Below, piece after piece: positions 1 through 8,700 of a stretch of 64,000 bases of DNA (positions are counted from its first letter, which is position 1; each line of letters opens with the position of its first letter). The stretch is from Anaerolineales bacterium (GTDB lineage: Bacteria; Chloroflexota; Anaerolineae; 4572-78; J111): assembly GCA_020634855.1 (NCBI GenBank), contig JACKAU010000010.1, forward strand, positions 248,001 to 312,000, in the 5' to 3' direction. Position numbers and translations under genes: made by a program. Under the pieces are notes generated by a model, which was not told the DNA's origin, did not search any database, and was given only the letters and a program-made list of their open reading frames with translations.

Positions 1-421
1 GATAGGCGATGCAACCCGTCGCGGTGCTGTGAAGGTCGGTGACGCCGAGTACATCCACCAAGAACTGGGTGAATTCGTAAGTACGGGCGCTGACGGCTCG
101 CGCTTGGGCCGCGTAGTCAGGATCGTCGGCCAGAAGATCAACGTAATGGTGAATAATCATATCGCCACAGGAACCGGAGGGAATGACAATAGGGGCGTCG
201 CTCGGGGCGAGCACGTCGATAGTATAGCGGGCCATAGCCCGCGCGTCGTCCCAAAAACCGGCATTGAAAGCGGGCTGGCCGCAGCAGGTTTGCGCCAGAG
301 GAAACTCGACGGTCAGCCCTAACTCTTCTAAGATATCGACCACAGCTAGACCGGTCTCCGGGAAGAATTTATCGACCAAGCAGGTGACAAAAAGTTGCAC
401 CGTTTTGATATCAGTTGTCAT
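1..421 (-). CDS. lutA: LutA/LldE-type Fe-S oxidoreductase subunit, partial (C-terminus off window)
   Basis: An open frame runs from an ATG at 421 to the window edge, giving 140 residues that start MTTDIKTVQLFVTC. The piece shows the first cysteine-rich CCG-type signature, TCCGQPAFNAG, around residues 47-57, preceded by VTCLVDKFFPETG. This is the usual N-terminal half of the LutA/LldE/YkgE family (about 240 residues), one of three proteins of the LutABC L-lactate oxidation complex. An AAAGG-type ribosome binding site lies just upstream of the ATG. The second CCG motif and the partner genes lutB/lutC would lie beyond the left edge. A heterodisulfide-reductase-like subunit with the same CCG domain is the main alternative. 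Confidence 0.75.
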   Translation of the reverse strand, partial: MTTDIKTVQLFVTCLVDKFFPETGLAVVDILEELGLTVEFPLAQTCCGQPAFNAGFWDDARAMARYTIDVLAPSDAPIVIPSGSCGDMIIHHYVDLLADDPDYAAQARAVSARTYEFTQFLVDVLGVTDLHSTATGCIAY

Positions 422-632
422 AAAACTTTACCTTTTGGGAATTTAGGAGTATTGTATTAAAAGGAGGGTAAATTGCAAAGACGGTTTTGTAATGCTGCTT
501 ACACCCTGTCATCTTCAAATATATTAGAGTTTATAGGAGTTTTATGCGTTCATAGAGTTTGATGAGTTTTCACAATAAGCTCTATTATCACACCGGCGAA
601 AATAGCGGATTTTGGAAAAAATGGGGAGAGTT

Positions 633-1460
633 ATGCCGTTCATGAAACGATACTGTTTTCTTGTCCTGTTAAGTTGCGGATTGATTTTGTCCGGCTGCGC
701 CGGGGCGTTTGTTGCGCCGCCGCCGGAGCCGACTCCGACCGAAATTGCCGTGCCGACCTTGCCGCCGCCAACGCCGACCGAGGCGACCCTCAATCCTCAG
801 GCATCACCGGCGGCTGATATGGCTGTGGCGGCGGTTGTCGAGCCGGAAGCCACGGCCGTCCCATCGGACACGCCCACTCCCGTCCCCACGGCAACGCCTA
901 CGCCTGAGCCGGATTGGCTGAACAACTCCGGCCGGACAACTGAGAATTTGATGTATCTGGGTAATCCTAACGCGCCGGTCACCCTGGTTGACTTTTCCGA
1001 TTTTATGTGACCGACCTGTCGTACCTACGTGTTAGGTGCTGAAGAATCTATTAAAGAGACCTATGTTAAAACCGGTCAGGTCTTGTTGATCTTTGCCCCC
1101 GTTTTAAATCATAATGACCGGTCCCTTCAAACTCACCAAGCCGCCGAATGCGCGGCCGATCAGGGTCGATTTTGGGAATTCCACAATATACTGTTTGAAA
1201 ATCAAGACTCATTTTGGTACGGTGATATCCAGGCCACGCTCAAGCAGTTGGCGGCTGACGCCGGTTTTGATACGGCCGCGTTCAACGTCTGTTTGGACGA
1301 ACAGCGCCATCTCGATATGGTGCAAGCCCAAGATCAGATTCGTATCAACGCCGGTATTAGAGGCCAACCTGTTTTTAACATTAACGGCGATTATATAGTG
1401 GGAACCCAGCCGTTTGAGGTTTTTCAGGGGGTCATCGATCCCAAATTAGCGACTGAGTAA
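633..1460 (+). CDS. DsbA-like thioredoxin lipoprotein, probable selenoprotein (in-frame TGA at the catalytic position)
   Basis: Reading from ATG 633 (GGGGAG four bases upstream) gives 275 residues if the TGA at 1008-1010 is read through. Residues 1-22 form a lipoprotein signal ending in the lipobox LSGC. Residues about 23-105 are a Pro/Thr-rich linker, and the rest is a DsbA-like (Thioredoxin_4) fold. The TGA, residue 126, follows VDFSDFM and is followed by PTCRTY, where family members have CPxC; the active site would be Sec-Pro-Thr-Cys. Downstream, family hallmarks continue in the same frame: AAECAADQGRFWEFHNILF and the cis-Pro segment GQPVFNINGDYIVG. A SECIS-like hairpin starts 10 nt after the TGA. 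A nonsense mutation or sequencing error is possible, but the reading frame is intact on both sides. The likely role is extracytoplasmic thiol-disulfide exchange. The gene converges with the phosphatase gene at 1548. Confidence 0.8.
1021..1039 (+). promoter_or_regulatory. Bacterial SECIS-like hairpin after the in-frame TGA
   Basis: GTACCTA (1021-1027) pairs with TAGGTGC (1033-1039; one G.U pair), leaving the five-base loop CGUGU. Seventeen bases separate the TGA (ending 1010) from the loop, and a G is the second loop base. Both features agree with the published bacterial SECIS model (apical loop about 16-37 nt after UGA, G at one of the first loop positions). Function is inferred; SelB binding cannot be judged from sequence alone. 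Confidence 0.65.
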
Positions 1461-1501
1461 TAATTTTAGCGCAACAAAGTTTAGCCTTGTTGGCCAAAGT
1501 A

Positions 1502-1539
1502 AACTTTAACGCTCCAGGTGAACTTTGACGCTACAGGTG
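1502..1539. repeat. Two tandem 19-bp direct repeats
   Basis: AACTTTAACGCTCCAGGTG (1502-1520) is followed immediately by AACTTTGACGCTACAGGTG (1521-1539), two mismatches in 19. They fill most of the gap between the convergent thioredoxin and phosphatase genes. A related 15-mer, AACTTTGACGCTCCA, recurs at 32753-32767 ahead of purD. Confidence 0.7.
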
Positions 1540-1547
1540 AGGTTGAT

Positions 1548-4500
1548 CTATTTTTTGACCACAACGACGACGGTCATATCATCGTGTTGTTCCGACTCAC
1601 CGGTAAAGGTTTGAGCGGCATCGATGATGTAATCAGCAATTTCTTGGGCGTCGCGGGTGTGAACAATGTCAAGAATAGTTTTTTCCAGTCGTTCGAAGCC
1701 AAACAGTTCGCCCTGATTATTTTGCGCTTCAACAATACCGTCGCTGGTAAAGATAATTGTTGTAAATGGGTCGAGCAAAAACATATCGTCCTGATACGTA
1801 TATTGCGAGGCCGGCAACGCGCCAACAGGTAGGCCGCCGACCGGCAGATAGGTGCAGCCATTGACGGTAGCTCCGATGGGGGCAATCATTCCGGCGCTAG
1901 CGGCGGTCATTAAGCTGCCTCTGGCTAACTCCTCATCCGGTTTTTCATTCAGGTTTTCACTTTCGGGAGGCAGGGGCACAAATGTCGCTATTTGCAGAGC
2001 AATGTTCATTCTGTTTTCGCGGAGCCGGTTGTAGAGTTTGGCATTCAATTTGTTAAGGAGTTCGCCGGGGGTGACCCCAGGGCCGGTTTGCGTGTCGATA
2101 GCCGTAATTCCGGCAGCCATATAGAGCGCGGCCGGAATTCCCTTGCCGCTGACATCCCCAATCGCCACACCTAATTCCTCGTCTTGGGTTGAGAAAAAGT
2201 GAAAGAAGTCACCACCTACCTGGCGAGCCGGTTCGATGCGGCCGGCGATGTCGAGTCCAGGGATTTGCGGAATAAATTGGGGCAGCAGCGTCTCTTGAAT
2301 TTCGTGAGCGATATTTAACTCCCGTTCAAGCTCACGAACTTCAATTTCATACAGGCGGGCATTTTCCAGGGTCACCGCGACTTGATTGGCAAAAGCCAGA
2401 GCCATCTCTAGATCTTCCTCTGTATAGGCGTCGATGTTAGAGTTGTCGATACTGATCAAACCGATAGCTTTATCTCGGGCGATGAGCGGAATCCCCATCC
2501 ACGATCGAATATGGCTGTGACGGGATTCTCGGAAAGAAGCCGAACTACCGGAAATATCGCTAAAAATAAGCGGCTGTCGGGTTTGGATAGCCATAGCCCC
2601 CGGCTCATTCTCAGATCCGATATGAACCGGAAACGTCAAACCGATATGGTCTTCCAGCCGAGTAAATCCCCGACCGGCAATAACCCGCCTCTCGTTGCCT
2701 TCAATTAAATGAATCGCGGCGCTATCGTATTGGACCACCCGCCCCAGTTGATCGAGAATGCGTTCCAGAACTTCGTTCAGATTGAGGCTGGAACTCACCA
2801 CCGCAGCCACTTCGCGCAGCGTTTCGGCCTGTTCCCGACGGCGATATTCCGATTCGTACAGGCGCACATTCTGCAAGCCAACACCCAGTTGATCGGCCAT
2901 CGCCTGCCCGGTGGAAATATCAGTTTGGTCAAAGTTACGGTTGTGGCGCGTGTTCTCAGCAACCAGGACACCGATAATCTCCTCTCGGATTCTAATCGGA
3001 ACAATCAAAATATTAAAGGCCTGTTCGTCGCCCCAACCACCAACCGGCGGAATAAACAAGTCAGGGAGGAACGAGGGCGGATGGGTCAACCAGTCTGCTT
3101 TGGGGTTGTCGATGATAACCGGCTGGTTCGTGCGCATAAGCCGCTCATACACCGGATTGTTTTGTAGTGGAATTTGATATCCTTCCTGCACCCGATGCTT
3201 GGTTGTCGTCATTTTGGCCTGATTAAATTGGGCAGCTTGGGGCGGACGAATCGGAAGATCATCGTGAATATGGGCCTTAACAATTCCGGCTTTGATGCCA
3301 TAATCAAAGACAATGACCGAACCTTGTCTGAAACTTAGCGCCTGGAGAAATTCCTGGAGGACGGTGCTGATAATGGCCTGTGGGTCTTGCGGAGTGGTTA
3401 ACGCGCTGGCGACCCGATAAAGAGCTGTGGTCTCTTCCAGCGTACGTTGGGTTTGTTCCAGATACCTGATGTTTTGCAGAGCAACCGCGATTTGGCTAGA
3501 CAGGGTTCGAGCCAGGCGGACTTCGTCAGCGTTGAAATGGCGATCCTGCTCCGTTTCCCACAACTCGACCCAACCGACCGTCTGTCCTTTGGCTACTAGT
3601 GGCAGCAGCAGCCTCACTTTACAGTCGTAGCGCTGCATCTCTTTTTGTTCAACCGCATCCAGAGAGGGATTGTTAAGGTAGAGAAAAACAGGGCGTTTTT
3701 GGTCAATCAGGGTAATTAGGGCGGCTCGTTCGGTGAGTTCTACAATCCGGCTCACTTTGGGTGGTTTCAACGGCGATTTGGCATAGTTAATAAATTCAGC
3801 CTGAATGTAACTCTTGTTTTGACCCTTATCCCAACTTATAATGAAGCCCCGGCTAACATCGAGCGCCTGAACTGTGTGCCGGATCAGCGTATTCAGCACA
3901 TCCTGATCGTTCCAGTGGGTTGAAATGGCCTGGCTGGCTTCATACAAAATAGCCAACTCTTTCAAGCTGCGTTGGGTTTCTTCAAAGAGACGAGCGTTGT
4001 TAATGGCCGATGAGGCTTGCTGAACCAGACTTTCAAAAAAGAAGCGGTCGTCTTGGGTAAAGGCATACTGTCGACTGACAATGATGAGGCCAATGGTGCC
4101 TTTGAGGGCTGTCAACGGCGCAGCTAACAGATAATAATTGGCCGGATAGGGGCTTAGGTCGCCTAAGTCGAAAGCCCGCCAAAGCGCCGCCCGGCTGGCC
4201 GAGACGAGGCTGCTGATCGGCTCTCGATCGAGCCGTAACGGCATGGCTCGAATTGGATTGGCCAGGGGTCCCAACACGATGGCCGGCCGCAAGGTTTTAT
4301 TGTCTTTTTCCAACAGATAAATCTGGCAGTTGTCGCCATCCAGCAGATATTTGGTTTGCTCAACGGCTTTGACCAGCGTTGGTTGTAATTCCAACTCGCT
4401 GGAGATTTGCCGATTGGTCTCCTGTAACAGTTGGAGGTCTTGGTTGTGCTGAATGGTGCTACGCTCGAGATTGTCGAAATTGGTTGTTGGGGTTGTTACC

Positions 4501-5267
4501 AGGCAAACATCGGGTAACGCTTCGGCGGATGTCTGGCACAAATCCGAAAAGATGGGATAGACGTGGACGTTTACCCACATGGGCGTGGATCGCCGCCCTT
4601 CGAGGGGCATCACCGAAATGAAAAAGGGGATCTGGGTAGTTTGGGCCTGATCGATAATATCTTTGAGGCGATTCAGATCATCAGCCGAGAGGGGTAAGGT
4701 GTCAACCGTTTGACCAAGCGCATCTTTTTGTTTGATCCCAAAAAAAGTTTCGGCGGCGTTATTCCACCCTCTAATTTTGCGATCTGCGCCGATAAATTGA
4801 ATCGCCATATCCGATTTGTCGTTAATAATGGCCCGGTTGATCAGTTCCGTTGTTGATAAGATTGTTGGGTCTTGATGCTGTACCCAAGACTGGTGTTGTT
4901 GGGCCACCTGTCGGCCCAGTAACAATAACCCGCTTTGGGTGAGGTGAAAACAGTCATTGACTCCATGGTCAAGTGCTTCAATAAGACGTTCTTCCTGATC
5001 GCTGTCTAACGCCGTAGAGTTTACCAGCAAAATAATCGAGGCGTCTTTATATTGATGCTTCAGACGCGATAGGTCAGTGGTAATTTCATCAGAGAACTGG
5101 TCAAAATTGAGCAAAACCACACTGGCCTCAATCGGTTCGTTAATGGCTTCAGTGAGATCTCTTGCAATTGACAGCGTGTAGCTGGTTAAATGCCGGCCAA
5201 TCGCTGACACAATTAGGGCGGTCGCATCGATGTGGTTTTGGATGAGGCGGATGATGAATCGGCTCAT
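1548..5267 (-). CDS. Multi-GAF/PAS sensor with C-terminal SpoIIE-type PP2C phosphatase
   Basis: 1239 residues with no signal peptide or membrane segment. Residues about 1-130 look like a receiver-type alpha/beta domain without obvious phosphoacceptor motifs. Residues about 145-265 form a PAS domain (AIQFIGADRKIRGWNNAAE), followed by roughly four GAF domains to about residue 985 (for example SSLVSASRAALWRAFDLG and GIPLIARDKAIGLISIDN). The PP2C/SpoIIE domain occupies about 1010-1239, opening QEIQETLLPQFIPQIPGLD, with the metal-binding motifs VGGDFFHFF and GDVSGKGIPAALYMA and ending HDDMTVVVVVKK. Such proteins dephosphorylate anti-sigma-antagonist proteins in partner-switching cascades in response to small ligands or redox/light signals. 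No anti-sigma or STAS partner is visible nearby. It is transcribed away from the penicillin-binding protein gene. Confidence 0.9.
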   Translation of the reverse strand: MSRFIIRLIQNHIDATALIVSAIGRHLTSYTLSIARDLTEAINEPIEASVVLLNFDQFSDEITTDLSRLKHQYKDASIILLVNSTALDSDQEERLIEALDHGVNDCFHLTQSGLLLLGRQVAQQHQSWVQHQDPTILSTTELINRAIINDKSDMAIQFIGADRKIRGWNNAAETFFGIKQKDALGQTVDTLPLSADDLNRLKDIIDQAQTTQIPFFISVMPLEGRRSTPMWVNVHVYPIFSDLCQTSAEALPDVCLVTTPTTNFDNLERSTIQHNQDLQLLQETNRQISSELELQPTLVKAVEQTKYLLDGDNCQIYLLEKDNKTLRPAIVLGPLANPIRAMPLRLDREPISSLVSASRAALWRAFDLGDLSPYPANYYLLAAPLTALKGTIGLIIVSRQYAFTQDDRFFFESLVQQASSAINNARLFEETQRSLKELAILYEASQAISTHWNDQDVLNTLIRHTVQALDVSRGFIISWDKGQNKSYIQAEFINYAKSPLKPPKVSRIVELTERAALITLIDQKRPVFLYLNNPSLDAVEQKEMQRYDCKVRLLLPLVAKGQTVGWVELWETEQDRHFNADEVRLARTLSSQIAVALQNIRYLEQTQRTLEETTALYRVASALTTPQDPQAIISTVLQEFLQALSFRQGSVIVFDYGIKAGIVKAHIHDDLPIRPPQAAQFNQAKMTTTKHRVQEGYQIPLQNNPVYERLMRTNQPVIIDNPKADWLTHPPSFLPDLFIPPVGGWGDEQAFNILIVPIRIREEIIGVLVAENTRHNRNFDQTDISTGQAMADQLGVGLQNVRLYESEYRRREQAETLREVAAVVSSSLNLNEVLERILDQLGRVVQYDSAAIHLIEGNERRVIAGRGFTRLEDHIGLTFPVHIGSENEPGAMAIQTRQPLIFSDISGSSASFRESRHSHIRSWMGIPLIARDKAIGLISIDNSNIDAYTEEDLEMALAFANQVAVTLENARLYEIEVRELERELNIAHEIQETLLPQFIPQIPGLDIAGRIEPARQVGGDFFHFFSTQDEELGVAIGDVSGKGIPAALYMAAGITAIDTQTGPGVTPGELLNKLNAKLYNRLRENRMNIALQIATFVPLPPESENLNEKPDEELARGSLMTAASAGMIAPIGATVNGCTYLPVGGLPVGALPASQYTYQDDMFLLDPFTTIIFTSDGIVEAQNNQGELFGFERLEKTILDIVHTRDAQEIADYIIDAAQTFTGESEQHDDMTVVVVVKK

Positions 5268-5440
5268 AGTCCATAAATTCTAACTTGGTGTGGCCTTATT
5301 TTCAAGCCTGCTCTAATGATACCACAAAAAATGATTTCAGGCTGAAATTAACAAGGCAATGATGCGATATCCGTTCGTTCGATAGAAACCTACTGTTAGT
5401 TATCTCCAAGGAAATAATCAATCAATGCGTATATTGCGAA

Positions 5441-5496
5441 GGCGTAGTGCGTAGCTAGTTGTGATACGGAATACGCACTACGCACTACGCACTACG
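5441..5496. repeat. Intergenic inverted element of short tandem repeats (GTAGTGC / GCACTAC)
   Basis: CGTAGTGCGTAG (5443-5454) is mirrored by CTACGCACTACG, which is itself tandemly repeated with a 7-bp period at 5472-5496. The middle is about 20 bases. It resembles other intergenic elements in this window that consist of a short tandem motif followed by its reverse complement. Confidence 0.6.
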
Positions 5497-5546
5497 TTTT
5501 GGTTAATTTCATTCTTGGACTTGCCTTAGGTGAGAATTTAACTAAA

Positions 5547-5567
5547 TACTACATATTGTAGTATAAT
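5547..5567 (+). promoter_or_regulatory. BlaI/MecI-like operator overlapping a -10 box
   Basis: TACTACATATTGTAGTA (5547-5563) is a perfect 7-bp inverted repeat with a 3-bp centre. It contains the TACA...TGTA half-sites typical of BlaI/MecI repressors. Its right edge runs into TATAAT (5562-5567), a consensus -10; the -35 is weak (TTAACT near 5538). The site lies about 185 bp upstream of a MecA-architecture penicillin-binding protein. Repressor identity is inferred; no blaI/blaR gene lies in the window. Confidence 0.55.
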
Positions 5568-5752
5568 GATAAGACTCTACTAGATATAGAATTTATAAAT
5601 ATTGAGTGTTTTTCCCATAGCGTGGGTAGGTTCAGCTAGGATGGCCAAATCCCCGCCTTGGCCGCCGGATGGCCAAATCCGGCGGAAGCAAGAAAATACT
5701 GAAACTTTTATTTCTGTTTGGCACGGTATTGAGTCGAGGCTATAATCTCATT

Positions 5753-7885
5753 ATGTCTACTTTCAAAATTCCCCGGCGCATCTTTCTAAAAGGGTTAGGC
5801 ATTGTCCTATTGACCAGCGGCTGCTCCGCCGAAATCGGTTCCCTCATCGGCCGGCCGACAGCAACGCCCCTGCCGACCCCCACTCCCACACCGCTGCCCC
5901 GAGCCGACGGTATTGTTCAGGGCTATCTGTCAGCCTGGCAGACCGGGGATTTTGATACGATGTACAACTTACTGACGCCCACCTCGCAGGCGCGGATTAC
6001 GGCTGCCGCCTTTCAAGCGCAGTATAAGCAAGCCATGAATGAAGCTACCGTTGAGCAAGTCAAGGTACAAATCCAATCGCTGCTGCACGACGGACTACAC
6101 GCCTCGGCCCTGTTTCAATCGAACTGGCAGACGCGCCTGTTTGGCGCGATCGATGCCAATAATCAAATGCAGCTCTCCTATGAGGGCGGCCGCTGGGGCG
6201 TCGATTGGCAGCGTCCCTTGATTCTACCTCAATTGGGCGAAGGCGTGACGCTGGCCTTTATTGGCGAACAGCCTACTCGGGGCAATATTTACGACAAAAA
6301 TTTCCACGCCTTGGCCTCTCAGGGCCAGGTGGTGACGATTGGCGTCGTGCCTCAATTTATCGAGGACGAAGCCGGGGTAGTGGCCCAATTAGCCGCCGTT
6401 ACCTCTGTTCAGCCGGAGAAGATCCGAGAAAAAATTGCTGCCGCCCGGCCTGACTGGTTTGTGCCCATTGACGATGTCACATTTGAAACTAGCTTAGAGT
6501 ATGACGACTTACTCAACAGCCTGACCGGCGTCGATCGGCGGGCGCGGGATGTCCGCACCTATACCGATGTCGATACGGCGGCTCATGTGGTGGGTTATAT
6601 GGGCGCGATTCCGGCTGGGCAAGAGGATTACTACCTCTCGCGCGGCTATCAAGGCGATGAATTGGTGGGCTTGACCGGCGTCGAGGGTTGGGGTGAGTTG
6701 GACCTGGCCGGCCAGCGCGGTGGACGACTGGTGACATTGGCTCCGCTGCCGTCACGGCAGGTCTTGTCTGAGCTTTCAACCGTCACTTCTCGGGCCGGTA
6801 GCAGCGTCTATTTGACGTTGGATACAGTTTTTCAGGCGGCGGTCGAGCGGCTGCTCGGCCCGCGCAAAGGCGCTGTGGTCGTGATGGATCCTTATACAGG
6901 AGCCATCCATGCCCTGGCCAGCTTTCCTCGATTCAAGCCGGCGGTCTTTGCCGCCAACACCGATCCCACCCTTTGGAGCAGTCTCAACGCCGATGAGAAT
7001 CGCCCTCTGATCAACCGGGCCACCCAAGGCGCTTACCCGCCGGGATCGATCTTCAAGATCGCCAGTCTGGCGGCCGGGCTGGAGAAACTCGGCCTTAAGC
7101 CGGAGACCACCTTTACCTGCACCGGCAAGTGGCATGGCCTGGGTCAGGCTTTTGAGAAGACGTGCTGGCTGGAAACCGGCCACGGCAAGATCAATCTGAT
7201 CGACGGCTTGACGCAAAGTTGCAACGTGGTTTTTTATGAAGTTGGTCTGGCCCTTCACCACAGCGATCCCCAACTGCTGCCGGACTTGGCCCGCGCCTTC
7301 GGGCTGGGCGTACCCACCGATATTATCGGGGTGGAAGAAAGCGTCGGCGTGGTGCCGGATGATGCCTGGAAACGCGCCGCCCTAAACCAACCCTTGTATG
7401 ACGGCGACGCGGTCAACACGGCTATCGGGCAGGGCTTTACCTTGGTTACACCGGTCCAGGTGGCTCGGATGCTGGCGGCCGTAGCTAACGGCGGTCAACT
7501 GGTGCAGCCTCGTGTTGTTGACCGGATTGTCCATGTGGACGGTGGCGAAGACGTGATCGAGTCTGAAAAAGGGGGAAAATTGCCCATCAGCCCTGAGAAT
7601 TTGGCGCTGATTCGGGGCAGCTTGGAGGATATTACTAGCGGTGCGAGGGGAACGGCTCGCCGGGCCTTCACCGGAATTAATTACACCGTGGCCGGCAAAA
7701 CCGGCACCGCCGAGTCGGGCCAGAAAGAACCCCATTCCTGGTTTGCCGGCTACGCGCCCGCCGACGAACCTCGGGTGGTGGCGGCCGTGTTGCTGGAGCA
7801 CGCTGGGGAAGGTTCGGAAGCCGCCGCCCCGTTGTTTAGGCAAGTGATCGAAGCCTTCTTTGATTGGGAAGCCAGCCAGACCTAA
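5753..7885 (+). CDS. MecA-like class B penicillin-binding protein (Tat-type lipoprotein signal)
   Basis: The start at 5753 gives 710 residues beginning MSTFKIPRRIFLKG; an upstream in-frame start at 5669 would bury the signal. The N-terminus combines a twin-arginine motif (RRIFLK) with the lipobox LTSGC. A Pro/Thr linker follows, then an NTF2-like (MecA_N-type) domain at about 50-155, a PBP dimerisation domain at about 165-340 and a transpeptidase domain at about 355-705. Catalytic motifs are present: SIFK (Ser432, Lys435), SCN and KTG (from Lys649). The domain order matches PBP2a/MecA and relatives, D,D-transpeptidases that cross-link peptidoglycan. The BlaI/MecI-like operator upstream suggests inducible expression. 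Tat export of a PBP would be unusual; with only a weak c-region, Sec export remains possible. Confidence 0.88.
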   Translation: MSTFKIPRRIFLKGLGIVLLTSGCSAEIGSLIGRPTATPLPTPTPTPLPRADGIVQGYLSAWQTGDFDTMYNLLTPTSQARITAAAFQAQYKQAMNEATVEQVKVQIQSLLHDGLHASALFQSNWQTRLFGAIDANNQMQLSYEGGRWGVDWQRPLILPQLGEGVTLAFIGEQPTRGNIYDKNFHALASQGQVVTIGVVPQFIEDEAGVVAQLAAVTSVQPEKIREKIAAARPDWFVPIDDVTFETSLEYDDLLNSLTGVDRRARDVRTYTDVDTAAHVVGYMGAIPAGQEDYYLSRGYQGDELVGLTGVEGWGELDLAGQRGGRLVTLAPLPSRQVLSELSTVTSRAGSSVYLTLDTVFQAAVERLLGPRKGAVVVMDPYTGAIHALASFPRFKPAVFAANTDPTLWSSLNADENRPLINRATQGAYPPGSIFKIASLAAGLEKLGLKPETTFTCTGKWHGLGQAFEKTCWLETGHGKINLIDGLTQSCNVVFYEVGLALHHSDPQLLPDLARAFGLGVPTDIIGVEESVGVVPDDAWKRAALNQPLYDGDAVNTAIGQGFTLVTPVQVARMLAAVANGGQLVQPRVVDRIVHVDGGEDVIESEKGGKLPISPENLALIRGSLEDITSGARGTARRAFTGINYTVAGKTGTAESGQKEPHSWFAGYAPADEPRVVAAVLLEHAGEGSEAAAPLFRQVIEAFFDWEASQT

Positions 7886-8257
7886 GCTAGTCGGCCTGGT
7901 TAACGGTTCATAAATTAGGGTGACTACCCCACTAAAAAAAATATAGCGATTTAATTAGGGTTGTTGTCATAATAAAGTAGGTCCACACTAAAGCGTTGCC
8001 CCACTATTCTATTTGGCCATTTAGCTGATATAAAAACGGCTCAATCCCGTTTCATTGACATACTTTTTTTATTATGCTATTATGATTTAGCTAATAATGT
8101 TAAGTCAAGTTGAAGAAATTATCGTCATTTAGATTTAGCCTAATTTGTTCCATTTGAATGGGTTTTGAACCCGTTTAACAGCAACATCATACCACTTTCA
8201 AGAGTAACTTGCCGGGCTGCTCATGCCCGTTGACGTTGAAAGGAGAATTACACAATC
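7886..8257. other. Intergenic leader upstream of roadblock gene
   Basis: No coding region is supported. It carries a strong sigma-70-type promoter (8055-8083) and, in the resulting leader of roughly 165 nt, a small hairpin formed by ATGGGTT and AACCCGT (8158-8174). I see no terminator for the upstream PBP gene that I would defend. Confidence 0.5.
8055..8083 (+). promoter_or_regulatory. Sigma-70-type promoter for roadblock gene
   Basis: TTGACA (8055-8060), 17-bp spacer, TATTAT (8078-8083). Near-consensus boxes with ideal spacing, about 170 bp before the roadblock start codon. Confidence 0.65.
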
Positions 8258-8626
8258 ATGGCATCTCGAACAGAACAAATGATAGCGCGTTTACGTGATT
8301 TACAGGCCGGTACGGCTGATATTGAGGCTTCGGCTGTTGTTAGTGTAGACGGGTTAATTATGGCCTCCTCATTACCCGCCGATGTGGAAGAAGATCGCGT
8401 GTCGGCCATGTCCGCCGCGATGCTTTCTCTGGGTGAGCGGATCGCCAGCGAGTTACGGCGCGGCACGCTCGACCAAGTTTATATTCGGGGCGATAATGGC
8501 TACGTTATTCTGATGTCCATTGGGGAAGAAGCCGTGCTCACTGCTCTGGCTCGCGGCGACGCCAAATTGGGGTTAATTTTCCTGGATATGAAGCGGGCCG
8601 CCGAAGATTTAACCCGATTGGTCTAA
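8258..8626 (+). CDS. Roadblock/LC7 domain protein
   Basis: 122 residues forming a single Roadblock/LC7 domain: SAVVSVDGLIMASSLP early, a central helix SAMSAAMLSLGERIASEL, then YVILMSIGEEAVLTALARGDAKLG. AAAGGAGAATTACACA supplies the ribosome binding site. Bacterial members of this family (MglB-like) commonly act as GTPase-activating partners or scaffolds for small Ras-like GTPases. No GTPase gene is adjacent and the gene is monocistronic, with its own promoter and a strong terminator, so its partner must be encoded elsewhere. Function is inferred from the fold only. Confidence 0.88.
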   Translation: MASRTEQMIARLRDLQAGTADIEASAVVSVDGLIMASSLPADVEEDRVSAMSAAMLSLGERIASELRRGTLDQVYIRGDNGYVILMSIGEEAVLTALARGDAKLGLIFLDMKRAAEDLTRLV

Positions 8627-8663
8627 CGGTGCCCATTCATTGGTCGTTGTATTGTTGACAACC

Positions 8664-8700
8664 AGCTATCCATCATGCTCGATGGATAGCTTTTTCTTTT
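8664..8700 (+). terminator. Intrinsic terminator of roadblock gene
   Basis: AGCTATCCATC (8664-8674) pairs perfectly with GATGGATAGCT (8681-8691) around a 6-nt loop and runs into TTTTTCTTTT. It sits between the convergent roadblock and pyrFE genes. Confidence 0.9.

Larger units (their letters stand above)
5268..5752. other. Divergent intergenic region between phosphatase and PBP genes
   Basis: No gene is supported here. The stretch holds a short-repeat inverted element (5441-5496), a BlaI/MecI-like operator overlapping a TATAAT (5547-5567), and a perfect 9-bp hairpin, CCGCCGGAT / ATCCGGCGG, at 5662-5685. A direct repeat GGATGGCCAAATCC is also present. The hairpin would sit in the 5' leader of the PBP mRNA. 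Confidence 0.6.

Noticed and set aside
1008..1010. TGA read as a plain stop creating two genes or a pseudogene
   Set aside because: Both halves belong to one DsbA-like domain in one frame, the codon is exactly the catalytic position, and a SECIS-like hairpin follows. A sequencing error is not excluded.
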